From DASXTB01 sp036505615 (lineage in GTDB: Bacteria; Acidobacteriota; UBA6911; JACQSX01): a DNA stretch of 22,484 bases. Under the pieces are notes generated by a model, which searched no databases, was not told the DNA's origin, and saw only the letters and a program-made list of their open reading frames with translations. Where the stretch lies: the NCBI GenBank assembly GCA_036505615.1, contig DASXTB010000094.1, forward strand, positions 1-22,484. Direction: 5' to 3'. The translations under genes and the position numbers were made by a program. Shown piece by piece: positions 1 through 5,594 of the stretch (positions within the stretch are counted from its first letter, which is position 1; the number at the start of each line of letters is the position of its first letter).

Positions 1-115
1 CACCGGAAAGGAGGTGGTCTGATGACAAGTTCTGATTGTAGTGGCAGTAAAAGACCAGGTGAGGTGGCTGAGACTTAGAGCGGTCGCTCTAAGAACCATC
101 GCACGACTACCGGTG
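1..115 (+). ncRNA. Candidate structured RNA, three-helix element (5' end at window edge)
   Basis: Three perfect helices fit together as a three-way junction. CACCGG at 1-6 pairs with CCGGTG at 110-115. TGGTCT at 15-20 pairs with AGACCA at 52-57. CTTAGAGC at 74-81 pairs with GCTCTAAG at 86-93 around a GGTC loop. The outer helix encloses the other two, as expected of a folded RNA rather than chance repeats. I do not recognise it as a known riboswitch or ribozyme. An 18-codon ORF with a near-perfect Shine-Dalgarno lies inside it, so it could also be a translated leader. The element may extend left of the window. Strand is inferred from the ORF and from the downstream hairpin on the same strand. 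Confidence 0.45.
22..78 (+). CDS. Possible 18-residue peptide inside the structured element
   Basis: ATG at 22 opens an 18-codon frame ending in TAG at 76-78; the peptide begins MTSSDCSGSK. The bases at 8-19 match the complement of the 16S anti-Shine-Dalgarno at about 11 of 12 positions, and AAGGAGG ends seven to eight bases before the ATG, ideal spacing. The stop codon lies in the 5' arm of the 74-93 hairpin, and the ribosome site overlaps the 15-20 helix arm, so translation and folding would compete. After the TAG the same frame stays open to a TGA at 184-186. It may be a leader peptide or a coincidence of a purine-rich RNA; no function can be assigned. Confidence 0.3.
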   Translation: MTSSDCSGSKRPGEVAET

Positions 116-183
116 ATTTAGGGTTGATCCGCCCGCCGCAAGTCGCGTCGGGACCCGGAGTTTGCCGAAGGGGCCACGTAGAG

Positions 184-200
184 TGACCACCTCTTGGTCA
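184..200 (+). other. Hairpin in the second half of the leader region
   Basis: TGACCA at 184-189 and TGGTCA at 195-200 form a perfect 6-bp stem with a CCTCT loop. The 3' arm overlaps TCAA at 198-201, which can instead pair with TTGA at 124-127 as part of a helix between 121-127 and 198-205 with one bulged T. The two pairings exclude one another, so this part of the leader has alternative folds. Confidence 0.35.
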
Positions 201-220
201 ATCCCAAACAGTCCACCGGG

Positions 221-255
221 CGGCCCGCGTCGATTCATGCGCGGGCCGTTCTGCT
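221..255 (+). terminator. Terminator-like hairpin before the first secreted-protein gene
   Basis: CGGCCCGCG at 221-229 and CGCGGGCCG at 240-248 form a perfect 9-bp GC stem with a 10-base loop, followed by a T-containing but not solid T tail (TTCTGCTTT). CGGGCGG at 217-223, which overlaps the start of the stem, is also complementary to CCGCCCG at 129-135. A switch between the two pairings is therefore possible. It could end the structured RNA at 1-220 or attenuate transcription into the gene at 292. Confidence 0.5.
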
Positions 256-291
256 TTCGGCCTATTTTCTCGCCGAAATCCCGGAGATTCC

Positions 292-741
292 ATGAAACAA
301 TTTTGTGAAATCGCATTGTTAGTGACTGTATGTTTGATCTTGGCACCCTTTTTATCGGCAGAGAAAGACACAGCCACAGAAAAAACAATAGCCGCCCTCG
401 AGCAGCAGTGGGCAGAAGCTCAGCGTGACGGAAAATCTGCTGCGGTGGCTCCTTTGTTGGCCGCGAGCTTTGTCAACACCGATACCAGTGGCCAGATCTA
501 CGGCAAAGATAAGCTTCTGTCCAACCTCAAGGGCGGGAAGTGGGAACACAACGCGATCGGTCACGTGAAAGTGACTCTCTATGGCGATACTGCCATTGCG
601 ACTGGTTCATGGACAGGAAAAGGCGTCGACGGCGATGGCACAAAGATTGACCGGTACGAACGCTGGACCGACACTTGGGTAAAGATGCCTAACGGAAATT
701 GGCAATGTGTCGCCAGCCAGCAAACAGAAGTAAAAAAGTAG
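292..741 (+). CDS. Secreted DUF4440/SnoaL-like protein
   Basis: A 149-residue protein. Residues 1-23 form a signal peptide with a hydrophobic stretch (ALLVTVCLILAPFL) ending near SAEK. The rest has the alternating pattern of DUF4440 proteins of the NTF2/SnoaL fold. It opens with a helix (EKTIAALEQQWAEAQRDG), then a short 'FVNTDTSGQIYGKDKLL' region, then strands ending in 'RYERWTDTWVKMPNGNWQCVASQQTEV'. That WxKxxGxWxCVASQ ending is typical of the family. The members are small cone-shaped barrels with mostly unknown ligands, and export suggests a periplasmic role. GGAG lies just ahead of ATG 292. The protein at 8689-9195 is a distant relative. No catalytic assignment can be made. Confidence 0.8.
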   Translation: MKQFCEIALLVTVCLILAPFLSAEKDTATEKTIAALEQQWAEAQRDGKSAAVAPLLAASFVNTDTSGQIYGKDKLLSNLKGGKWEHNAIGHVKVTLYGDTAIATGSWTGKGVDGDGTKIDRYERWTDTWVKMPNGNWQCVASQQTEVKK

Positions 742-745
742 GAAA

Positions 746-773
746 GCCGTCTCTGATGCTTGTTCCAGACGGC
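746..773. terminator. Hairpin between convergent genes
   Basis: GCCGTCT at 746-752 pairs with AGACGGC at 767-773 (7 bp, 14-base loop). It lies right after the stop at 739-741 and before the stop of the convergent Nudix gene at 789. A second small hairpin, GGCGG/CCGCC at 771-786, abuts it. There is no clear T tract on either side, so termination is inferred from position and structure. Confidence 0.35.
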
Positions 774-788
774 GGTTGCGGCCGCCAT

Positions 789-1220
789 TTACTTCCCTAC
801 TTTTTCAAACCCGAGACGGATCACCTGCGCGGTGTCTGCCACCAGAGAAACTTTTTCTATTCCTTCCGGGGAAAACCAGCGTGCATCGTCGGCATCCCCG
901 CTAGCCTGGAGTTCACCCGTCAATCGCCGGCAAAGAAAATCGATCAAGACGTAGTGATAAAGGATTCGGCCAGCCTCGTCGCGCAACAGGCGGTCATACA
1001 CACCTAGCAATTCGACCGGATCAACGGTCAGTCCGGTTTCCTCACGGGCTTCCCGAACCACGCCCTCGCGCAGCGTTTCGCCGATCTTCAACCGACCTCC
1101 GGGGATAGACCAGTCCCCGGCGAGCGGCGGAAATTTACGTTTAACCAAAACCACGCGACCCTGGTCGAGGATCACGGCACCCACGCCGACCAGCGGAGTC
1201 TCTGGGTACTCACGTTTCAT
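789..1220 (-). CDS. Nudix hydrolase (ADP-ribose pyrophosphatase-like)
   Basis: A 143-residue cytoplasmic protein of usual length for a single Nudix domain. The Nudix box GX5EX7REXXEEXGX is complete at residues 42-64 (G42, E48, R56-E57, E60-E61, G63) and supplies the metal ligands for splitting nucleoside diphosphate-X substrates. The N-terminal strand (VGVGAVILDQGRVVLVKRK) and 'GDWSIPGGRLKIGE' fit the ADP-ribose pyrophosphatase/MutT-like branch. The substrate cannot be read from sequence; ADP-ribose, NADH or damaged nucleotides are all possible. It stands alone, convergent with the gene at 292 and divergent from the ABM-domain gene. No strong ribosome site is visible ahead of the ATG. Confidence 0.9.
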   Translation of the reverse strand: MKREYPETPLVGVGAVILDQGRVVLVKRKFPPLAGDWSIPGGRLKIGETLREGVVREAREETGLTVDPVELLGVYDRLLRDEAGRILYHYVLIDFLCRRLTGELQASGDADDARWFSPEGIEKVSLVADTAQVIRLGFEKVGK

Positions 1221-1284
1221 AATCGCAAGCCATAGTAATTAAAGCATTAAGACAATCGGGGAGCCTCCATAAAAACTTCGATAC

Positions 1285-1305
1285 TGTGCAAAATTATCCT
1301 GCACA
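1285..1305. promoter_or_regulatory. Candidate operator palindrome
   Basis: TGTGCA at 1285-1290 and TGCACA at 1300-1305 form a perfect 6+6 inverted repeat with a 9-base AT-rich spacer. That is two half-sites about one and a half helical turns apart, the geometry of a dimeric regulator. It ends eight bases before the TATAAT box at 1313, so a bound protein would cover the -35 region. The cognate regulator is unknown. Confidence 0.4.
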
Positions 1306-1312
1306 ATCGCAC

Positions 1313-1318
1313 TATAAT
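1313..1318 (+). promoter_or_regulatory. Consensus -10 box (TATAAT)
   Basis: A perfect TATAAT lies 127 bases upstream of the ABM-domain gene. At the usual 17-base spacing the -35 position (around 1290-1295, AAAATT) is poor. The promoter may therefore depend on an activator, possibly one binding the palindrome at 1285-1305, or be weak. The untranslated leader would be about 120 bases. Confidence 0.45.
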
Positions 1319-1445
1319 TTCTTTCTCATCTTTTACAACTAAGACCAGTACCGACAATCAACCTTCCCGTCGTGTGGCTGGTACTTCGAGCGGTTCTGGC
1401 GACGGGCAGGCTTTCACTTCCAACGAATGCGAAAGGAGATTTTCA

Positions 1446-1769
1446 ATGTTTACCCGCATGGTGGAATGTCGCGTAAAACCAGATAAAAGGGATGAGTTCA
1501 ACAACAAACTGCGCAATGACGTCCTACCTATTCTGCAAAAGCAGCCGGGGTTTGTGGACCTGATCGGCCTCACCTCGGAAAGCGACGCCGAGCGTGTCAT
1601 TTCGGTGAGCTTTTGGAAGAACAAGGAGGATGCGGAGCGATATCATCGCGAGCACTACAACCGCATTGTGGACACACTCAAGCCGACGTTAAGAAAGGAT
1701 CCGACAGTTGAGACTTTCAACGTTGAGACTTCCACCACCCATCGCATTGCGGCCGGAAAGGCGGCCTGA
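1446..1769 (+). CDS. Antibiotic biosynthesis monooxygenase (ABM) domain protein
   Basis: A 107-residue protein consisting of one ABM/dimeric alpha-beta barrel domain. It runs from 'MFTRMVECRVKPDKRDEF' (first strand and helix) through 'LPILQKQPGFVDLIGLTS' to 'VSFWKNKEDAERYHREHYNRIVDTLKPTL'. The QPGF and FW...EDAE..H signatures are typical. Family members act on quinones, phenolics or heme, or only bind ligands, and usually form dimers. I chose ATG 1446 because AAAGGAGAT precedes it at ideal spacing. The in-frame upstream start at 1374 would add 24 residues absent from the domain. The gene stands alone, behind a palindrome and a -10 box. The substrate is unknown. Confidence 0.85.
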   Translation: MFTRMVECRVKPDKRDEFNNKLRNDVLPILQKQPGFVDLIGLTSESDAERVISVSFWKNKEDAERYHREHYNRIVDTLKPTLRKDPTVETFNVETSTTHRIAAGKAA

Positions 1770-1776
1770 TTGTTGC

Positions 1777-1808
1777 GCCCCGGCACGTCGAGCTGCACGT
1801 GCCGGGGC
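1777..1808 (+). terminator. Strong hairpin after the ABM-domain gene
   Basis: A perfect 12-bp stem, GCCCCGGCACGT at 1777-1788 with ACGTGCCGGGGC at 1797-1808 and an 8-base loop, lies seven bases past the stop codon. There is no T tract, so it may slow polymerase or protect the mRNA 3' end rather than act as a classic intrinsic terminator. Confidence 0.5.
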
Positions 1809-1902
1809 ATATCTCACCACTTGAATGTTGTTGTCTGCCACTCCTGACCTGCCAAAACCCGCTTTCTCCCGCGCATACCCTTCAGATCGCTAAAATAGCT
1901 CT

Positions 1903-2673
1903 ATGCCCCTGGAAGAATACAAACGCAAACGCCGCTTCGCCGAAACTCCCGAGCCGCCGGGGAAGGTTGAAAAGAAATCGCAGCATCGCTTTGTAGTGCA
2001 AAAACATCGCGCCACGCGCCTGCATTACGACTTTCGCCTGGAGATGGATGGCGTGCTCAAATCCTGGGCCGTTCCCAAAGGACCATCGCTCGATCCCGCC
2101 GACAAACGCCTGGCCATGCAAGTGGAAGATCATCCCGTGTCTTATTTCGATTTCGAGGGCATCATTCCCGAAGGTAACTATGGCGCCGGCACAGTGATGG
2201 TCTGGGACGTGGGAACGTGGGAGCCGCTCTCGCCCGTTCCCGTGAAAGGCAAATTTGTTCCAGCGATCGACGCGGAAGCGGCTGCCATGCTGCAGAAGGG
2301 AGATTTCAAGTTCCGTCTGCGCGGCAAGCGCATGAAAGGTGATTTTGTCCTGATTCACATGAAGGGACGCCGTCCTGGAAGCAAGGGCACGGAGTGGCTG
2401 CTTATCAAGAAGCAGGACGAGTATGCAGTTCCTGGTTTCAACATTGAGCAGTACGACACTTCCGTGCTCACCGGACGCACCATGCGAGAGATTGGTGGTG
2501 ATAAGGCTTCGGCGGAATGGGAAAGCGATCGTCCGGCATCGCGGGGCAAAGCGAAAGCGCCATGGCTGGCTGACACTTTGGCCAAGCTGGATCGGGAAAA
2601 ACGAAAAAAGGCTTCAACCACAAAAGAAGCCGCGGCAGCGGGAGAAAAAAAAACGAAAAAACTAAAGCGATAA
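1903..2673 (+). CDS. LigD-type DNA repair 3'-phosphoesterase
   Basis: A 256-residue protein with a LigD phosphoesterase (PE) domain at about residues 28-190. This domain trims 3'-phosphates and ribonucleotides at DNA ends during non-homologous end joining. The core reads 'LHYDFRLEMDG' (H41, D43, R45), 'SWAVPKGPS', 'VEDHPVSYFDFEG' (H77) and 'PEGNYGAGTVMVWD', covering the known metal-binding His/Asp residues. 'GRTMREIG' near residue 196 and a Lys/Ala-rich tail resemble the linker leading into the ligase domain of full LigD proteins. The tail is coded through an A9 run (2645-2653), and the ligase frame is already open there, 100 bases before this stop. No clear ribosome site precedes ATG 1903; TAAAAT at 1891-1896 hints at a leaderless transcript. 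Confidence 0.9.
   Translation: MPLEEYKRKRRFAETPEPPGKVEKKSQHRFVVQKHRATRLHYDFRLEMDGVLKSWAVPKGPSLDPADKRLAMQVEDHPVSYFDFEGIIPEGNYGAGTVMVWDVGTWEPLSPVPVKGKFVPAIDAEAAAMLQKGDFKFRLRGKRMKGDFVLIHMKGRRPGSKGTEWLLIKKQDEYAVPGFNIEQYDTSVLTGRTMREIGGDKASAEWESDRPASRGKAKAPWLADTLAKLDREKRKKASTTKEAAAAGEKKTKKLKR
2645..2653 (+). other. A9 tract, candidate slippage site joining phosphoesterase and ligase frames
   Basis: Nine consecutive A residues lie within the last ten codons of the phosphoesterase gene. The ligase frame is free of stops from 2574 to 3749. One extra A in the transcript (polymerase slippage), or a -1 ribosomal slip, here would fuse the two genes in frame. The joined linker would be Lys/Thr/Ser-rich and hydrophilic. 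A missing base in the assembly would give the same picture. Confidence 0.5.
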
Positions 2674-2741
2674 CCACTGCCAAGAACTCCGTCCGGAACC
2701 CTGAGGCAACAACTGAAAAAAGAAATTCGCAGGCGTCTTCT

Positions 2742-3749
2742 TTGTCCTCGGTGCTGGAAAGTTTGCAGGGCGCCGTAAAAAGGTCCATGCCAACTGCTAT
2801 TCATCCCATGCTGGCGACGTCTGTCGATAAACCTTTCGATAGCCCGGAGTGGTTATTTGAGATCAAGTGGGACGGCTATCGTGCTGTTTGTTTTCTGGAA
2901 AACGGCAAGAGCCGACTCGTCTCGCGCAATCAAAACGACCTTACTGGACAATTTTCTGAATTACAAAGTCTGCCCAAGTTAATCAAAGCGCAGACCGCCG
3001 TTCTCGACGGCGAAATCGTCGCCCTGGACGAACAAGGCCGGCCCTCTTTCAGCCTGATGCAGCAGCGTACAGGCATCCGCCAAGGTAACCGGCATACTGC
3101 GGCCCGGCGTGACGTCCCAATCATGTATTACGTTTTCGATTTGCTTTACCTCGAGGGTTACGACCTGCGGCGAGTGTCGCTTGAGCAGCGTAAGGAAGTG
3201 CTGGCCCAAATTGCCACGTCGGGTGATCTGCTTCGCTACTCCGATCACTATCCGGGCCAGGGGATCGCGCTCTTTGAGGCCGCCAAACAAAAGGGTTTGG
3301 AAGGCATTCTCGCCAAGCGTCGAACTAGTTGTTATGAGGAGCGTCGCACCCGCGAGTGGTTGAAGATCAAAATCACGCACACGATTGACTGCGTGATCGG
3401 GGGCTACACCGATCCCGAAGGCAGTCGCCAATATTTCGGATCAATTGTGTTGGGCCTGTATGACAAGAAAGATCACCTGATTCACATAGGCCAGGCGGGA
3501 ACAGGTTTTAATCAGAGCCGGCTAAAAGAAATTTACCAATTGCTGAAAAGCCTGGAAACGGATCGCAATCCTTTTTACGGCCTCGTGGATGCACGAAACG
3601 TACATTGGGTGAAACCTGAACTGGTGGCCGAGATCAAGTTTTCTGAATGGACGCATGAAACCGCGGATGGCGGACTCAAACTACGCGCTCCCGTTTTTCT
3701 CGGATTGCGGGAAGATAAAGATCCCAAAGAGTGTATGTTTGATCAGTAG
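2742..3749 (+). CDS. LigD-type ATP-dependent DNA ligase
   Basis: A 335-residue ligase module joining DNA ends with ATP. Counting from TTG 2742, motif I is 'EIKWDGYR' with adenylated K42. Motif Ia is SRNQND (61-66), motif III DGEIVALD (89-96), then FDLLYLEG (132-139), motif IV EGILAK (187-192) and motif V WLKIK (206-210). The OB-fold follows to about residue 325 and ends with 'GLREDKDPKE', the usual end of a LigD ligase domain. No polymerase domain and no Ku gene follow. The start is uncertain: TTG 2742 and ATG 2787 both lack a good ribosome site, and the frame is open upstream to 2574. This supports production as a fusion with the upstream phosphoesterase. Confidence 0.88.
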   Translation: MSSVLESLQGAVKRSMPTAIHPMLATSVDKPFDSPEWLFEIKWDGYRAVCFLENGKSRLVSRNQNDLTGQFSELQSLPKLIKAQTAVLDGEIVALDEQGRPSFSLMQQRTGIRQGNRHTAARRDVPIMYYVFDLLYLEGYDLRRVSLEQRKEVLAQIATSGDLLRYSDHYPGQGIALFEAAKQKGLEGILAKRRTSCYEERRTREWLKIKITHTIDCVIGGYTDPEGSRQYFGSIVLGLYDKKDHLIHIGQAGTGFNQSRLKEIYQLLKSLETDRNPFYGLVDARNVHWVKPELVAEIKFSEWTHETADGGLKLRAPVFLGLREDKDPKECMFDQ

Positions 3750-3789
3750 GCGAAAGCGAGTTGGAAGAGTAGCTAGGAAATCAGTTTTT

Positions 3790-3846
3790 GGTTCCTGGTT
3801 CTCAGTTCTTAGTTTTGACAATCGTCAATCGAAAATCGTCGATCGT
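3790..3846. repeat. Two adjacent heptamer tandem arrays
   Basis: Bases 3790-3817 read as four 7-base units (GGTTCCT, GGTTCTC, AGTTCTT, AGTTTTG). After one base, 3819-3846 reads as four more 7-base units of another sequence (CAATCGT, CAATCGA, AAATCGT, CGATCGT). The two arrays fill most of the 99-base gap between the convergent ligase and secreted-protein genes. Degenerate heptamer arrays between genes are known from some bacteria, best described in cyanobacteria; their role here is unknown. Confidence 0.5.
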
Positions 3847-3848
3847 AA

Positions 3849-4859
3849 TTATTTAATATCTTTCATCGCCATCAGCGATCCGTAATCACGGCCAGACGGT
3901 TCCACAGCCCGCGCCACAATTCCGCCAAAGGCCTCGTGAAGTTCCGGATATTTCGCGATCAGCGCCTTCATCACCGCCATGTTGTCCTGAAAGGTTTGCG
4001 TGGTGTTGGAAACGTCGGGCGACTGGTACTTCACTACCAGATCAAGATCGTTGCCAACGGCCAACGGAAACAGGTTCGTCACCTTGAAAGTCTTGCCAGC
4101 GGCGGAAAGGTCGGAAGGCGGTAAATCTGAAGGCTTTGCGCTCTGCGATTCGTCATACAGCTTGTCGGTCGCTAGAGTGCTCATGAATGGCACAGGAGCC
4201 AGTAGTTCGCGGGCTTCGAGAAAGTACAACCATGCATTATGAACCTGGCCCTTGGCTTTGTACTCACGGGCGCGCGTGACGTACCAGTTGCCATCATGAC
4301 CTGCCACTTGCATTGGCTTGGCGTAAAATCCGCCGAGTTTCCAGTCATTTCCCTGCTGTTGTAGGACGAATGAGAGCGTATACGGCGATTTGCTTCCGCT
4401 GACATCGAGAATCGCGATGCCATAGTTTCCCGGCGGCAGATTGCTGAGCTGGAACACAGCGCTATCTTTGGTTTGACCCTGGGCGCCAAAGACTCCACAC
4501 AAGAATTCAGCGTGTGGCAGCGGCGCGGTCCCTTCAGCTTTCAGCAAGAATGGCGGACGCGGCGTGGCCTGCGCTCCCGCAAAGTTAGACTGGTTGTCTT
4601 TGACTGCGTTCTCAATGCCGGAAAAATCCGAAGCGACGCTGACAATCGAATTCTGCCGCAACGAAGCCGAATCGCCCCGGGCCGCCATGTCAAAATACCG
4701 TTTGGCGGTGTTCACCAAAGCGGCCCGTGTGGCTTCGTCCATGTCGTTGGCAGTAAGGCAGGTCTGGCCGTAGGCTGATCCCGCCAAAAGCAGGCCCAGT
4801 ATCAATGCAAACCAGAACCGGCGTCGCTTACGAGATGTCTTGTTTTGGGAAGCGATCAT
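3849..4859 (-). CDS. Secreted protein of unknown function
   Basis: A 336-residue protein. From ATG 4859, residues 1-31 form a signal peptide: basic start (NKTSRKRRR), hydrophobic core (FWFALILGLLLAGSAYG), cleavage near GQT. I prefer this start to the one 31 codons upstream, which would bury the signal sequence. The mature part has a helical segment 'ATRAALVNTAKRYFDMAARGD', then beta-rich regions including 'LPPGNYGIAILDVSGSKSPYTLSFVLQQQGNDWKLGGFYAKP', which resembles NTF2-like readouts. Later 'AWLYFLEARELLAP' suggests a helical hairpin. I recognise no named family or catalytic motif. It is divergent from lemA and may share the inverted repeats between them. Confidence 0.72.
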   Translation of the reverse strand: MIASQNKTSRKRRRFWFALILGLLLAGSAYGQTCLTANDMDEATRAALVNTAKRYFDMAARGDSASLRQNSIVSVASDFSGIENAVKDNQSNFAGAQATPRPPFLLKAEGTAPLPHAEFLCGVFGAQGQTKDSAVFQLSNLPPGNYGIAILDVSGSKSPYTLSFVLQQQGNDWKLGGFYAKPMQVAGHDGNWYVTRAREYKAKGQVHNAWLYFLEARELLAPVPFMSTLATDKLYDESQSAKPSDLPPSDLSAAGKTFKVTNLFPLAVGNDLDLVVKYQSPDVSNTTQTFQDNMAVMKALIAKYPELHEAFGGIVARAVEPSGRDYGSLMAMKDIK

Positions 4860-4906
4860 AATATCCCTACCCTGTACGATGCCATTTCCCCGCGTCAGGC
4901 TGCAAG

Positions 4907-4926
4907 TACCTGGAAACCTACAGGTA
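4907..4926. promoter_or_regulatory. Short inverted repeat in the divergent region
   Basis: TACCTG at 4907-4912 and CAGGTA at 4921-4926 form a 6-bp inverted repeat with an 8-base loop. The right arm overlaps the left arm of the larger repeat at 4923-5008, so only one of the two can pair in a transcript. It lies 48 bases upstream of the minus-strand secreted-protein start. Confidence 0.3.
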
Positions 4927-5008
4927 ACACAGGGTAATCTGGCCTTCAGCACTCTATCTCACTTAATTTTGGCTTCAGCAATTGCACACGTTTGTGCCCT
5001 GTGTTACC
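4923..5008. promoter_or_regulatory. 12-bp inverted repeat spanning the lemA upstream region
   Basis: GGTAACACAGGG at 4923-4934 is perfectly repeated in inverse as CCCTGTGTTACC at 4997-5008. The 62-base spacer is AT-rich and holds a short direct repeat (CTTCAGCA). The arms lie between the divergent genes at 4859 and 5047. They could be two sites for a looping regulator or form a stem in a leader transcript. Confidence 0.4.
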
Positions 5009-5046
5009 GTCCCCTGATTCCACACTTCGGAACTAGAGGAGAAGTT

Positions 5047-5592
5047 ATGGCCTGGATCATTCTGGGTGTACTGGTTGTCATCGCGTTCCTGCTGATCGGG
5101 ATGTACAACAGCCTGGTCCAGTTGCGAGTTCGCACTGACAATGCCTGGTCCGACATTGATGTGCAACTCAAGCGACGCCACGACCTGATTCCGAATCTCG
5201 TCGAAACCGTGAAAGGTTACGCCACCCACGAAAAGGGCACTTTCGAAAACATCGCAAAATTTCGTTCCATGGCGATGCAGGCCAGCACACCTGCCGACAA
5301 AGCTGCCGCCGAAAACCAGTTAACCGGGGCATTAAAAAGCCTGTTCGCTGTGGCCGAGAATTATCCCGAGCTGAAGGCTTCGGAGGAGTTCACGCAATTG
5401 CAAGTGTCGTTGAACCAGACGGAAGATACGATTCAGAATTCGCGCCGCTATTACAACGCCGTCGTGCGCGATCTGAATACCAAGATTCAGTCCTTCCCAA
5501 CAAATTTCATTGCCGGCATGTTTGGATTCCAGCAACGCCAATTCTTCGAGGTCGCGGAAACCGACCGCGAACCGGTAGCAGTGAAGTTCTGA
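5047..5592 (+). CDS. lemA: LemA family membrane protein
   Basis: A 181-residue protein of standard LemA length. Residues 2-20 form a single membrane segment (AWIILGVLVVIAFLLIGMY), and the remainder is a cytoplasmic four-helix bundle. 'NSLVQLRVRTDNAWSDIDVQLKRRHDLIPNLVETVKGYA' is the hallmark, followed by 'FAVAENYPELKASEEFTQLQ' and 'ENTI'-like 'EDTIQNSRRYYNAVVRDLNTKIQSFP', with 'FGFQQRQFFEV' near the end. LemA function is poorly defined; proposed roles involve envelope maintenance. GAGGAGA precedes ATG 5047 at good spacing; the in-frame upstream extension to 4840 runs through the divergent promoter region and is rejected. The DUF2207 gene follows after two bases, a common pairing. Confidence 0.95.
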   Translation: MAWIILGVLVVIAFLLIGMYNSLVQLRVRTDNAWSDIDVQLKRRHDLIPNLVETVKGYATHEKGTFENIAKFRSMAMQASTPADKAAAENQLTGALKSLFAVAENYPELKASEEFTQLQVSLNQTEDTIQNSRRYYNAVVRDLNTKIQSFPTNFIAGMFGFQQRQFFEVAETDREPVAVKF

Positions 5593-5594
5593 GT

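Noticed and set aside
19..25. CTGATGA, the hammerhead ribozyme core motif, with GAAA at 6-9
   Set aside because: Only nine bases separate GAAA from CTGATGA, too few for the stem III and stem I hairpins of any hammerhead permutation, and no other GAAA lies in the right place.
59..115. Sequence resembling the start of a serine-type tRNA (GAGGTGGCTGAG...)
   Set aside because: The anticodon arm and the TTCGA loop are absent, and the 74-93 hairpin has only a 4-base loop.
1374..1445. Upstream start extending the ABM-domain protein by 24 residues
   Set aside because: The extension is Gly/Ser-rich and not part of the domain; a strong AAAGGAGAT site points to 1446.
4840..5046. Upstream start extending LemA by 69 residues
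   Set aside because: It would cover the divergent promoter region and precede the normal LemA membrane anchor; GAGGAGA marks 5047.
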